The notes under the pieces: model-generated
Told to the model about the DNA's origin: nothing
The model's database searches: none
The model's input: the letters and a program-made list of their open reading frames with translations, nothing else
Part shown: positions 21,002-34,109 of the stretch, piece after piece
Position numbering within the stretch: the first letter of the stretch is position 1
Layout of the letters: each line of letters opens with the position of its first letter
NCBI RefSeq assembly: GCF_964355755.1
Contig: NC_092674.1
Coordinates: 20,798,001-20,858,000, forward strand
From: Antedon mediterranea
Taxonomy: Eukaryota > Echinodermata > Crinoidea > Comatulida > Antedonidae
DNA: 60,000 nucleotides
Reading direction: 5' to 3'
Made by a program: the position numbers and the translations under genes

Positions 21002-22612
21002 GCTTGTGTGTTGCAGTATGTGTCTTCAATGGCATCAATGATGATTTTTTGGGTGTATTTTCAGCATCTTTCCTCTGTGTATGGTATCGAATATCTTCTT
21101 GAAGTCTATGAAGGTAATAACAGCACTGAGATTATTGGAAGTAATTTCTTCAATGATCCGTCGAAGGGCTAGAATATGTGATACAGTTGATCTGCCCTTC
21201 CTGAATCAATTTTGATTTGTCCTCAGTAGATTATCAATGTGTTTTCTAAGCCTCTTTAAGATCATCCTGTTTAGACAGATGCCTCTATAGTTGCCAGCCT
21301 GACTTAGGTCTCCTGATTTTGGCACAGGGATTAGATTTAGTACAGACCACTGGTCAGGTTTCTGTCTCTCTATTAATGTCCTATTGCAAAACTCAAGGAT
21401 GATGTCATCCATGTCACATTTGGCAAGAAGTTCTGGGGGGATGCAGTCATCTCCAACGCCTTTTCCATTCTTTATGGACTTTTTGGCTTTCTGGTAGGCC
21501 TACTCCTCATTATCAAACTCATCAAAGCTCTTCAAAGATTGGTGGTATTTCTTCATTTTCCTTTGTCACCATTGGTGGATTTCCTAACAGTTTCTTGATG
21601 TGAGTGTACCAATTCTCAATTCTTTCTCCCTTGGACTTTCCTTTCAGTTGTCCTCCTCTTGACCATTTTTTCCCACTGACTTCATTTATTAATTTTCACG
21701 TCATTTTTCTGTATTTTTGGGAGCAATTTTTCAGCAGTTGCTTTGTTAGCTATTATCAGGTTTCCATATTTGGCAGTGGAGCTATTGTCCTCACATATAT
21801 CACTGTAAGCTCAGTCTAATTTTGGTGTTCACAATCCTGTGATTAGATCCAGTAGACGCAAACGAGTTATAAGCTTGTGAGTCCATCACGCTATTCAGCC
21901 ACTTTCTCCTGGTCAAGATGTAGTCAAGTTGCACCTTATACCCACTCGGCAGTATGCAGGTCCAACGCTTAGATTCCTTCTTCTGAAATCTGATATTGGT
22001 TACAAAGAGTTTTCCACAGCAAAGTCATAAAGTAGTTTTCCCCGATCTCGCATTAAAGTCTCCTATTACTCCAAGGAAATTGTGAGGAGGGACATACTTT
22101 GTAGTAGTATTAAGTTCGCTGTAGAATTGTTCTACTTCTTCTTCGTCAGATGTAGTTGTAAGAGAGTATGCAGCGATGACAGTACTTTCTGGATTTCCAC
22201 TAAATGTTGCTTTGATTATTCTTGTACTTTCACAGGTTATGGAGGTCAGTTCTTTGCAGATGGGCTCAACAGAATTCCTACTCCCCCAACTGCAGCTCCA
22301 GCTCATCTGTGATGTGTTGAAATCCTTCAATGAGATTGTCATACCTTAGCTGTTCATCTGTATACACTATCCTATGTTTCTGGATGCCAAGCACATCAAT
22401 GTTATACTTCTGTGCAAGAATACACAGCTCTAGTTGCTTGTTCAGGCTTCTAATAGTTCTGGTGTTCAATGTTGCAATGTTCACAGTCTTCTTACATTTT
22501 AAAAGACTTGGTTTCCTGAAGCGTTTTCCTCTATCAGTTACTACCCGTCCATCTGGCTTTAAGGCACTAACGTCATAATTTTCACTATGTAGTGAGGGGG
22601 GTATCAGCACCA
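21002..22612 (-). mobile_element. non-LTR retrotransposon fragment (duplicate)
   Basis: Copy of the 13741-15352 part of the element: endonuclease and part of RT, without the C-terminal region, because the duplication breakpoint falls inside it. Confidence 0.8.
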
Positions 22613-23475
22613 GCTAAATTGTCAGGGACTTTAACCCTGGTGTAATTAACCAACACTAACAATATTTTCCCCCAGAGCTCCGTCAGTTAATGCAGCTGCG
22701 AAGCCAGACTATCCAGGTGGCACGCGGCTGAGCTATACTACTACTGCACTACATCTCAACCTTCTAGGACGTGGGGTTGGGTACTGTACGATAGACGATT
22801 AGGGACAGATAGATTGATGGAGTTGCCAATGTACCTAACATACGTTGAAGTTTACCACCCAAACAACAAGTTTGGGTGGTAAAGTATAAACATATATATT
22901 GTGAACAATTTGACACCAGAATTAGCTCCCTATGACAAATATTTATTAATGTATGTTATTATAATATAGACTAAACTTATTAAATTATGTCAAAGGTCAA
23001 TGACCACACTTTCGGTCATTTTCAAGCAATATCATCTGTTAAACAGTATATAAATGTATATCTTGGTAACAATTTGTTCCTAGTGTAAGAGCTAATATAA
23101 ACATAAAACATTGTGAACAATTTGACACCAAAATTATCTCACTACCTCCAGTATTCCAGAGATATAGCATATCATGAAATAGCGGCAATTTTGTTTATGC
23201 TAATTATGCAAATTGCTCAATGCTGACAGCCGTCCAGTAAAAAAATTCTTCATATCGAGAATCAAAATACATAAAAAAAAACTATAGAAAACATTGCAAG
23301 GTTAAATCCCTGGCTGTATTTTCATAGATGTTGGAAATTCCACTCCACAAAGACCTAGGCTACGTCATTCTTTTTGACATTGGAATTTCACACTTTTTCC
23401 CATTACATTCAGATCACACACGAATATAGGACATTTACTGTAATCGGTAATTCACTCTTCCCTGCTGTAATTTAA

Positions 23476-24699
23476 TTGGTTATCCGCACTTGGCGGATAA
23501 CCCCTTGTTATTGTCAGGATCTTTTTTATTTTTTTTATTTTTTTTCTCTTTTTTTTTCTATTTTCTTCTTTCTTTCCACGATTTTTGTTCGCAGCGTATC
23601 TCTAATTCTAGTCAACATAAGATTCTATAACTTTGTCATAAGATTGCCCTGTAGCTGTAGATGTGCAAGAAACTTTTTTTTATGAATTTGGAGTCGCGCA
23701 GCGTAAGTTACGCGCGATTTTATGAATTTCAATGATTGATCATAGATTGAAAACCAAAAGTCATTTTCTATTGAAACTTCGTGAAAATTTAAGTTATATC
23801 ATGCGCAAACTTTCTATGGATTAAAAATGGCATGTTTGACATAAAGTTACGCGAGCACGCGCGTTTAAAATTTCAAATTGCGAAATATCCATTTCTAATC
23901 AACTTTCTACGCGTTTCAGGGCATTTTGAGCATTTCAAAAATTCCCAGGCGTGCGCATTTTTTTTACGCGCGCGTGCGCACGTAGCGCAAAAACATCTTT
24001 TTTTTGCTTGATTTTTGTTTTTTCAGCCTTTTCTAGTAAATTTACCAACTTTCAATCAATTTCGATTTAAAATCACGTCATACAAGCACGTAGAATTGAA
24101 CAATTTGCGCGCGTTTTTGAAGAAAAAGTTCAAAAATTTGTCAAAATTATGCCTTTTTTAAAACAGTCATAGATTGTAAACTACGAGGTGAACTTTTTTT
24201 AAATTACACATTCTGGAAGTTGATGAGTTGTAGATATCGAATCATGCATCGATATGGCTAACAGGACATAGTGACGTCATCGTATGGCCACTCGAATATA
24301 AAATATAGGATTTTTGTCTCTTTCGTCATAGCTCATCACATTTAATAGAGCGCATCTCCACTTATCCGAATTCCATTTTCCCCCATTTTTTTATATTGTC
24401 TATGCCAATCAATTATCTTTTGCATGATATACCGTTTTTAAAATTGTGATGACGTCATCATGTCCAAAAGCGCCAATAACTTGGGCCACTTATTTTCACA
24501 TATTCTTCACTGTATGTAGTACGTATACAATGTATAGTGTATACTGTGTATACTTAGGCGTGACGTAAAATAGAGAGCGCACTAACATTTTTTCAATGGC
24601 ATAATGGTTTTCTCTGCACAATATTCTAACGTATGACGTGCACGTGGCGTTTGCTCTGCGGATAACCTAACTCGTCCGTAGTGACGAGTTCAAATCTAG
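23476..24699. mobile_element. Helentron-like (Helitron2-type) non-autonomous insertion
   Basis: Absent from the otherwise identical site in copy 1, so both ends are visible to within 2 bp. The left end is a perfect hairpin, GGTTATCCGC-ACTT-GGCGGATAACC (23478-23502). Near the right end the word GCGGATAACC recurs (24658-24667), followed by a second hairpin, AACTCGTC…GACGAGTT (24669-24690), then CAAATCTAG. There is no target duplication beyond ambiguous TT. Paired hairpins with an inverted repeat that is terminal at one end and subterminal at the other suit Helentrons. No Rep/helicase is encoded. The interior has GCGCGCGTGCGCACG-like tracts. Confidence 0.7.
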
Positions 24700-24982
24700 T
24701 TATAATTATACTGGTAATGTTTGGTGGATTTTTTATTTGCATATTTTATGTTTTTAATCGAGTCCACACCACGTAACCTAAAGTTACTAATTATTGAGAC
24801 GCGGAGATAATCATTTATATTAATCTTCAAGTCTTGTATTAATCCTGTTTTCTTTTGTTGTTAAATTATTTATTTTAATAAAAAATTAATTAATCTTTAA
24901 ATTGTAGGCCTACACTTTCAAAGGCATTTTCCTGCCGACAAGCGCCTTGAGGAGCATACAAAACACAATATTAATCACTTAC

Positions 24983-25059
24983 CGTCCTTGTCTTGGGACA
25001 GACTCAGTAGAATCAGCAAATAAAAGAAATAATAGTACAGGAAACAATAACTTCGTCAT
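24983..25059 (-). CDS. alternative signal-peptide exon (copy 2 of duplication)
   Basis: Identical over the coding part to the exon at 16498-16574, as expected from the tandem duplication. Same phase-2 donor. Confidence 0.6.
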
Positions 25060-25216
25060 TCTGTAGCTCTTTGTGATAATTCTAGTGACGTTTTAATACA
25101 AGAGACTAGAGGCTCACTTACTTGTATTAGATTGAAGCTAACAATAACATGACGACGCATATTATTATTGTATATTGGAAATTCCCCAAGTCTTCGCATA
25201 TCTGGGGCGGATCCAG

Positions 25217-27856
25217 TGGCCGTATTCACCAATCTCACTTAGGCTAAGGGAAATACTTACCCTTAAAATTTAAGAATTCCCTTAACAAAGGGAAACACTT
25301 AAGGGGTATTCACAAATGAGTTAAGGGATTCACTTACCTAAGGAAAACACTTAATGTAAGGGTAAAACTTAAGGGTAAAAATAATCATAAATATTCATGA
25401 GTTATCCCATTGTCCAATCACAGAGGATTTAATTCCCCTATGGTCCAATCACTTTCCTCTCTAAAACTAATTTGCATATTTAAAAAATGAGTAAGGGGTT
25501 GGGGGGACGGGGAGGATGAAGAGAAAAGTGTATAGACGATGGCAGTCAAAACAAAAACAAGTAGGCCTAAATGAATATTAAACCTAGACTAATTTGTATG
25601 AGGATCAAGAAAAATAGGTCTAGCCTAGATGCTACTCTAACAAACCAACATTCTGTGTAGGCCTAAACCTGTCTGTATTGAGTCACATCCTAGGCTGGTT
25701 ACTGGACAGACCAACAGGGGGCCTAGCTAGCGTCTCTACCTAGCCTACTAGAATGGGGCTAATTTCTATTACAACGAAATGGGAAGCCATCTTCCACAAA
25801 AATAATGGCAGTCAAAACAAAACAAATAAATCAATATATAGGCATAGACTAATTTGTATGGGTGGGGATCAGCAGAAAAAGGTCTAGATGCTACTCAAAC
25901 CAAACATGAATCCTAGGCCGGTTAGTGGGCAGACCAACAGGGGGCCTAGCATCTCTACCTAGCCTAGACTGGGGCCATCTACAAGTAGGCATAGTACTCG
26001 CACATACAGAATCGTCAGCACAACCAAGGTACTGAATAGTTAAGGGAACTTTTAAGGGACCTCTGAGGTCCCTTAAAAGTTAAGGGGAAAATAGACCAAG
26101 TTAAGGGTTAAATAGACCAAGTTAAGGGTAATTCCCTTAACCTTAAACCCTTTGTGAATACCACTTAAGTGAAACCCTTAATATTTTCTTGATTTAAGGG
26201 AAATCCTTAGGATTTAAGGCAGGGGTGGCGCCAGGATCTTCCCGACGCGGGGGCTACATTCCCCGACGAGGGGGCTATGCGAGCGAAGCGAGCATCACTA
26301 GGCTGAGGACCAGGGGCCGCCAAGGGCCCCCGGTGGGGGTCCAGGGGGCGAAGCCCCCGGAAGCAACGCGTTCTAGCGTCATTTGAGGTCTTTTTAATCA
26401 GATTTAGGGTAGCCATTTTTTCCATTTTTTATAATGCATAAATAAAATACTGCGTGCAAAAAAACGATGCGCGATTACTGTTTCAATCCATATTTTTCAA
26501 TTTAAAAAATAAAAGTTCAAAGAAAATTTAGAAAAATAGAGTTGGAGGTCCCGGAAATTGGACTTATTATACTTCAAAACATGAAACAAAATATATAAGT
26601 CCCTATCATGGTTGTGACTGAGCTAAGAAATGTTTGAAAAATAGAGATGTTAGGTCCCGGAAAATGCACTTCTTGTACTTCGAAATATGACCAGCTTTAT
26701 TGTTGGGGCTGAGCTAAGAAAATGTTTAAAACTAGAGCTGCAGGTCTTCAAAAAATTGCATTTTATACTTTGGAAACATCAGGCCTAGAGGCTTAAAAAA
26801 CGCAAGCGTAGACCTTTTTTAGTCGGGGAAATAAGTTTATTCCTCCCAAGTGTATGCGTGCGTACCATCTGGACTTCCGAGTGGTGAGAAATTCATGACA
26901 TACAGGACATTGAAAATGTAATAACTTAGCTATAATAAGATGTTGGCTAAGCGAAAATGGCATGTTTTTTTATTTAGTAATGGATGAAAAATTTATTTTA
27001 GGTGCCCCACGGTACAGAAGGTTACTTGTAAATTAAAAAATTGGTGAACATACGAACAATTAACATAATTCGTTTTTGCTGTGTGTAGCGTACGTCGACG
27101 CAGTACACGACGTAACCGTCGGTAAACTTCGCCTGGAAAATAACTACAGTACACTTTTTGGTCCCTGAATGGAACATGATATCACGCGTCTCGACCCAAC
27201 GTTGAACGATTCGTACAAAGGGATACCGCCAGAAAAGTGCGAACCTAGCTATTGTTTAGTAGTAAGTTAGATCGCTGGCAATAATGAATGCATATAAAGT
27301 GCATAATATCACTCTGACGTACTCTCACGGTCAATGAAACGTCGCGGTTTTCTTGGCGCTGAAGCTAGAGCTACGAAGTGAACGCGAACGCTTTTTACTG
27401 TAGATTATATTCCCCGACAAAAAGTACCCGTGTTCCCTTCGGTAACCATCGGTAAACTTCGCCTGGAAAATAACTACATTACACATTTTGGTCCCTGGAT
27501 GGAACTTGATATCACGCGTCTCGACCCAACGTTGAACGATTCGTACAAAGGGATACCGCCAGACAAGTGCGTACCTAGCTAATGTTTAGTAGTAAGTTAG
27601 ATCGCTGGCAATAATGAATGTCAATGGAACGTCGTGGTTTTCTAGGCGCTGAAGCTGTATGAAGTGAACGCGAACGTTTTTTTACTGTATATTATTATTC
27701 CCCGACAAAAAGTACCCGTGTTCCCCGACGAGGGGGGCTAGGCTCCCCGACGAGGGGGCTAGAGCCCCCGTAGCCCCCCCCCCCCCCCCCCCCCGCTGGC
27801 GCCACCACTGATTTAAGGGAAATATCTCACTTAAGTGTGATTGGTGAATACGGCCA
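25217..27856. mobile_element. Harbinger-like element (copy 2), interrupted
   Basis: Duplicate of 16732-19346, with the same TGGCCGTATTCACC ends and CAG flanks. Confidence 0.7.
26220..27810. mobile_element. non-autonomous hAT element (copy 2)
   Basis: Duplicate of 17735-19300 with ATTTAAGG at 26212-26219 and 27811-27818. It is longer near its right end, where an extra GACGAGGGGGCTAG stretch precedes the poly-C run. Confidence 0.85.
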
Positions 27857-29505
27857 CAGACATTTTTGAGAAGGGGGGTCCGCCGATAAAAAGGGCACAT
27901 CAGGTATTGAGTATTTGAGCCACAGCCCCCCCCCCCCCCCATGGTGGGGGTTGTGGCGAAGCGAATTTTGTCACAGGACACACTTAGATGGCCGGAAATG
28001 GCACTCTCGCACGCAAAATCCATGATAAATGGCACCTTTCTAGTTCGCCGGAAATGACACTTTATTAGCAGGGATAACGATGCATTAAAAGTTGTTATTT
28101 TTCAACCAATTTAAACATTATCTGTTTTGTTTCAATATTCCAATAAAGAAAGAATTACGAAAATCTGACTTGTAGTTTTCGAAATATAGGGTCTAAAAAA
28201 TTGCCGAAAATGATCGTTTTTAGCCACGAACGTTAACAAATTGCGCCATTTTTCACTAAAATAATTACATATAATTACGTTTTATAGTAATTTCTTTTAT
28301 ATATCAACATTGGAAATATCAATAAAATATGTTATTAAATGTTTATAAAATATATAGAGTTGTTTATTTAACGGAATTCGTACAAATTCATTGCTCTAAA
28401 TTTGTGTAGTACCGTTCAGTACAGAGAGATCACGTGACTTCTTGGTACACGCGAGAGAAAACATTCCGCTGTGGGTGATTCGCGTCCACCAATCAAATAG
28501 CCAGAATCCAAAATCATTCAACCGTGAGCTCTGCCGATCGCGGGAAAGCTCAGCTTTGATTGGCTTACGATGACATCATATCACAAAATGGTGGTTTTGT
28601 AGTTGAGCCTCACGTAATTTTCACAAATATTGTTTCAAAAATGAAATAAATGAACCTTCTTTATGGTATGTGTGATTTTTCTTTAAAAGATTTGAATAAT
28701 AAAGGCTTCATATCGAGAAAAAAACATTTTGTTGGCACTTATAATAAATATTTCTCAGAGAAAAAAGCACATGGCTTGTAGAACTATATTATCTTGGCGT
28801 AGGAAGACAAACAAATCCCAGGTCATGAGAGGTTGAATAGTGTAAGGACCGTTCGATGATTTTTTAGTAAATAATCTACCGCGTATGGTCGTACGCGCTA
28901 GATAGTACGATATTTTAACTACATTTTTTACATGTTTGGTTGGATGTAATGGAAATAAAAAATAGTTGATCTGATGGAATGATATGTAAATAAACAAATA
29001 CTCAAAAGAATTATGTTTACAGTTCAATTATTTTCAGAATAATAATACATAAAAATGTGTTTACCAATGGACAAATAATCGCGTCAATGACATATCGCGC
29101 ATGGTAACGTACGCGGAGTTGAATCGTAAAAAGTTTACATGTACCCTCTGTAGTATGTGAAACGATCTATTTTTAGAAGTTTAAGTAGAGATCATCACGC
29201 GTCACCACCTCTCACGATGCTCTTTGATCGGCCGCCGTAACTTAACATCGCGCTCATTGTGATAAATTTCTGTTTTTATTTTTGGGGTTAGTGTAGCCTA
29301 CTCTGTACACACAAATATGTCACACGAATAAAATATTGAACCTCTAAAAAAAGGGCACCCTTAAAATTTAGGGGGGGGGGGGGTCCGGACCCCGTGGACC
29401 CCCCCTCTGAATCCGCCCCAGCATATACAACCCGGAAATGTTTTATTCTATGACAACTGATAATGTCTTTACCCTACAGGCTCTTCACGTGACTCCTCAA
29501 TGCAT

Positions 29506-31117
29506 TAAATTTCAGTTAGCGCACAGTTAAGTGAGTGTAATGCTGTTGATCAGAGTATTCATTAGTTGAAATCCCGTTGAAATCTTATCTATACAATTCA
29601 TTGCCATTTTGGTTAGTGTTCGGATATTGACAGAAAAAACGAATTTTGTATAAAGATCTGGTAAATAGCAATTCGTATAGAGGAAAGTTTATTCTAATCA
29701 TAAAAAATAACAAGGCCTCAAAATATGTATGTAGTTAATACCCGATAGGCCATATTTATAATTAAATAGAGCATTACGTTAAGTTACACAAAATATTTAC
29801 TACTGATTGTTAAACTAAATAGAATACCAAAACAGTATAAAAAACATCGCTCTTAATGAAGAATTAAAAACAATAATTAAAACTGTTAAGTCAAAATATA
29901 ATTGCTGAAAAACAGTACAAATGTTGAGTACATCTTAAACAAAAGTTACAAATATTACGATTCAAATCGGTAAAATATACGTTTATTTAAATGTAATTGG
30001 TTGATGATTCCACTTTCTCTTCATAGAGTTAATTCTCTCAACACAGCATTCCTTATATGTTTCATTCTGATAGTTAATGCAAAACCTTTGGGAAATATAA
30101 TACCTTTTGAAACAAGAGCTTTTCGATCGCAATTTTTTAACTTTCGGATCGAGTTAGGCTTCCGGGTACGGGATGAGTTCTACTGGCAGTAATATTATAA
30201 ACAAAAAAAGAAATCGCCAGCCAATGCCTAAATCAGGGAGTTGTTATTGTATATTATTGTAGAAACTTTAGTCGTGGATTGGAGAATATATTATTATTAG
30301 TAAAATGTGTAATATTTATCGTTGAATAATATTTCTACGGAAAATTTAAAATTAAACGTATTAAATTATTTTTTATTATGCCTGTTTTTTAAGTGTTCAA
30401 TTCAATAGTTTTTTTTAATATGGCTAAGATGCGGTTTGTCATGCATCTAATTTTCCCTAACAGAAATGTGTAGTACTGTACCTGGTGATTGGCTACCAGT
30501 TATGTCATCTACATATTATAAGCTCATCACCTGTCCTAAGCTTAACAGCGCATGGGCGGCAAGTCCTTCTCTTTCATTTTTCCATTGTGTATGCTATCAA
30601 TTAACATTATTTTTTTTGTCTGGGACTCCCCCGGAGTCAGCTTAACAGCGCATGGCCGGCAAGTCCATTATGTTGTTGTGTGGTACAATTTTATATGAGC
30701 CTCAAGTTTACTCATTATTACAGTTTCGAGAACTATGCGTGTACAAAAAGGAGTTTGTATTTAGGAGACGATTCCATACACCCAGCCTGGACGAACTTAC
30801 TCCCCGAATCTTTACCAACTCTCAACATTCTGACAGCAGTGATCATTATTAAAAAGTATTTAATTTACATTACTGACTTCACTTTTCGCCTAATTAAATA
30901 AAAATACAGTATATATATTGAAAAAGAAACAACATAAGAAAAACTGTAAACTATTTATTGTATTTTATTATAGTTTTATTGTATGCTTTATAGAAATATA
31001 CATACTGTATATTTTATTTAAACATAATTGAAAATATTGTCTACAATTAGCTAAATTTGATTGAATGGGGGTGAATATTATATTACATTACAGTAAGTAA
31101 TGAAACGCTATTTTTTG
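29506..31117. other. AT-rich DNA without recognised genes
   Basis: I see no gene. A 28-bp near-perfect direct repeat (GCTTAACAGCGCATGG followed by SCGGCAAGTCC) occurs at about 30539 and 30639. Confidence 0.6.
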
Positions 31118-33727
31118 GTTCAATCACTAATATTCATCCTTATACAGTTAGGTATAAAGGTTTCATCCCTAATATTCATCCCTATATGGTATATGGTTTC
31201 ATCCCTTATTCATCCATATACGGTATATGGTTTCATCCCTTATTCATCCATATATGGTATGGTTTCATCCCTTATTCATCCATATACGGTATGGTTTCAT
31301 CCCTTATTCATCCATATACGGTATATGGTTTCATCCCTTATTCATCCATATACGGTATGGTTTCATCCCTAATATTCATCCATATACGGTATGGTTTCAT
31401 CCCTTATTCATCCATATACGGTATGGTTTCATCCCTTATTCATCCATATACGGTATGGTTTCATCCCTTATTCATCCATATACGGTATGGTTTCATCCCT
31501 TATTCATCCATATACGGTATGGTTTCATCCCTTATTCATCCATATACGGTATGGTTTCATCCCTTATTCATCCATATACGGTATGGTTTCATCCCTTATT
31601 CATCCATATACGGTATGGTTTCATCCCTTATTCATCCATATACGGTATGGTTTCATCCCTTATTCATCCATATACGGTATGGTTTCATCCCTTATTCATC
31701 CATATACGGTATGGTTTCATCCCTTATTCATCCATATACGGTATGGTTTCATCCCTTATTCATCCATATACGGTATATGGTTTCATCTCTTATTCATCCA
31801 TATATGGTATGGTTTCATCCCTTATTCATCCATATATGGTATATGGTTTCATCTCTTATTCATCCATATACGGTATGGTTTCATCCCTTATTCATCCATA
31901 TACGGTATGGTTTCATCCCTTATTCATCCATATACGGTATATGGTTTCATCCCTTATTCATCCATATACGGTATGGTTTCATCCCTTATTCATCCATATA
32001 CGGTATATGGTTTCATCCCTTATTCATCCATATACGGTATGGTTTCATCCCTTATTCATCCATATACGGTATGGTTTCATCCCTTATTCATCCATATACG
32101 GTATGGTTTCATCCCTTATTCATCCATATACGGTATGGTTTCATCCCTTATTCATCCATATACGGTATGGTTTCATCCCTTATTCATCCATATACGGTAT
32201 GGTTTCATCCCTTATTCATCCATATACGGTATATGGTTTCATCCCTTATTCATCCATATACGGTATATGGTTTCATCCCTTATTCATCCATATACGGTAT
32301 GGTTTCATCCCTTATTCATCCATATACGGTATGGTTTCATCCCTTATTCATCCATATACGGTATATGGTTTCATCCCTTATTCATCCATATACGGTATGG
32401 TTTCATCCCTTATTCATCCATATACGGTATGGTTTCATCCCTTATTCATCCATATACGGTATGGTTTCATCCCTTATTCATCCATATACGGTATATGGTT
32501 TCATCCCTTATTCATCCATATACGGTATATGGTTTCATCCCTTATTCATCCATATACGGTATGGTTTCATCCCTTATTCATCCATATACGGTATGGTTTC
32601 ATCCCTTATTCATCCATATACGGTATGGTTTCATCCCTTATTCATCCATATATGGTATATGGTTTCATCCCTTATTCATCCATATACGGTATGGTTTCAT
32701 CCCTTATTCATCCATATACGGTATGGTTTCATCCCTTATTCATCCATATACGGTATGGTTTCATCCCTTATTCATCCATATATGGTATATGGTTTCATCC
32801 CTTATTCATCCATATACGGTATGGTTTCATCCCTTATTCATCCATATACGGTATGGTTTCATCCCTTATTCATCCATATACGGTATGGTTTCATCCCTTA
32901 TTCATCCATATACGGTATGGTTTCATCCCTTATTCATCCATATATGGTATATGGTTTCATCCCTTATTCATCCATATACGGTATGGTTTCATCCCTTATT
33001 CATCCATATACGGTATGGTTTCATCTCTTATTCATCCATATACGGTATATGGTTTCATCCCTTATTCATCCATATACGGTATGGTTTCATCCCTTATTCA
33101 TCCATATACGGTATGGTTTCATCCCTTATTCATCCATATATGGTATATGGTTTCATCCCTTATTCATCCATATACGGTATGGTTTCATCCCTTATTCATC
33201 CATATACGGTATGGTTTCATCCCTTATTCATCCATATACGGTATGGTTTCATCCCTTATTCATCCATATATGGTATATGGTTTCATCCCTTATTCATCCA
33301 TATACGGTATGGTTTCATCCCTTATTCATCCATATACGGTATGGTTACATCCCTTATTCATCCATATACGGTATATGGTTTCATCTCTTATTCATCCATA
33401 CATGGTATATGATTTCATCCCTTATTCATCCATATACGGTATGGTTTCATCCCTTATTCATCCATATACAGTACGGTTTCATCCCTAATATTCATCCATA
33501 TATGGTATATGGTTTCATCCCTTATTCATCCATATACGGTATGGTTTCATCCCTTATTCATCCATACACGGTATATGGTTTCATCCCTTATTCATCCATA
33601 TACGGTATGGTTTCATCCCTTATTCATCCATATATGGTATATGGTTTCATCCCTTATTCATCCATATACGGTATGGTTTCATCCCTTATTCATCCATATA
33701 TGGTATATGGTTTCATCCTTAATATTT
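31118..33727. repeat. 32/34-bp minisatellite, about 80 units
   Basis: The unit is GGTTTCATCCCTTATTCATC followed by CATATACGGTAT (32 bp); a 34-bp form carries an extra AT (GGTATATGG). A second variable site is C/T in TACGG/TATGG. The outermost units carry CTAATATTCATCC and are the most diverged, as expected of an array that turns over in its centre. The unit has no stop codon in any forward frame, so long spurious reading frames cross it. Confidence 0.97.
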
Positions 33728-33954
33728 GTAAACCTACTTTTAGTGCGATATCATGAACTCAATAATTATACTTACCCTCAATAATAATTACCTATTATAA
33801 ACTTTATTAACCATAGTCTGAAAAAGAATATATTACAATTAGGTTAGTATTTAGTAACATTATGTAATAAAAACATAGATATAGTTATAATGTACAAGAT
33901 TGTAATTGTGTTTAACTAATGTTATGTGGAGTAGCTTTGCGTCAGGGAGTTGAG

Positions 33955-34109
33955 TAATTGGTCAGATGTTTTGCCCTACTCCGACGTAATTTGTACTTTA
34001 TACTAAGTACATTGAGAACACTTGCAGAACAAATTTAAATTGGCAAAGTGTTCTCAATGTACTTCGTATAGAAATTACATCAGAGTAGGCCAAAACTTCT
34101 GACCAATTA
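33955..34109. mobile_element. 155-bp hairpin MITE
   Basis: Arms of about 70 bp starting TAATTGGTCAGA pair almost throughout, around an AGAACAAATTTAAATT centre. The ends TAATTGGTC and GACCAATTA suggest a TA target duplication. Transcribed, it would form a long stem. Confidence 0.75.

Larger units (their letters stand above)
25202..29421. mobile_element. 5-bp-TSD DNA transposon, interrupted (copy 2)
   Basis: Duplicate of 16717-20907, with CATAT at 25197-25201 and 29422-29426. Confidence 0.8.
21002..29505. repeat. tandem duplication, copy 2
   Basis: The same content as 13741-20991 plus a 1224-bp insertion at 23476-24699. The junction with copy 1 contains 10 bases (20992-21001, GCACACAATT) found in neither flank. 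Examples of differences are A to G near 18307/26789, A to T near 19935/28446, and an extra A in GAGAAAAAAGCAC. Confidence 0.95.

Noticed and set aside
31118-33727. CRISPR-like array
   Set aside because: Units are contiguous without unique spacers, and the genome is eukaryotic.
31186-33784. Four long overlapping forward frames (91 to 856 codons) of a 32-residue repeat
   Set aside because: They are the three readings of one 32/34-bp minisatellite with no stop codon. Length changes of 2 bp shift frame repeatedly and no frame is preferred.
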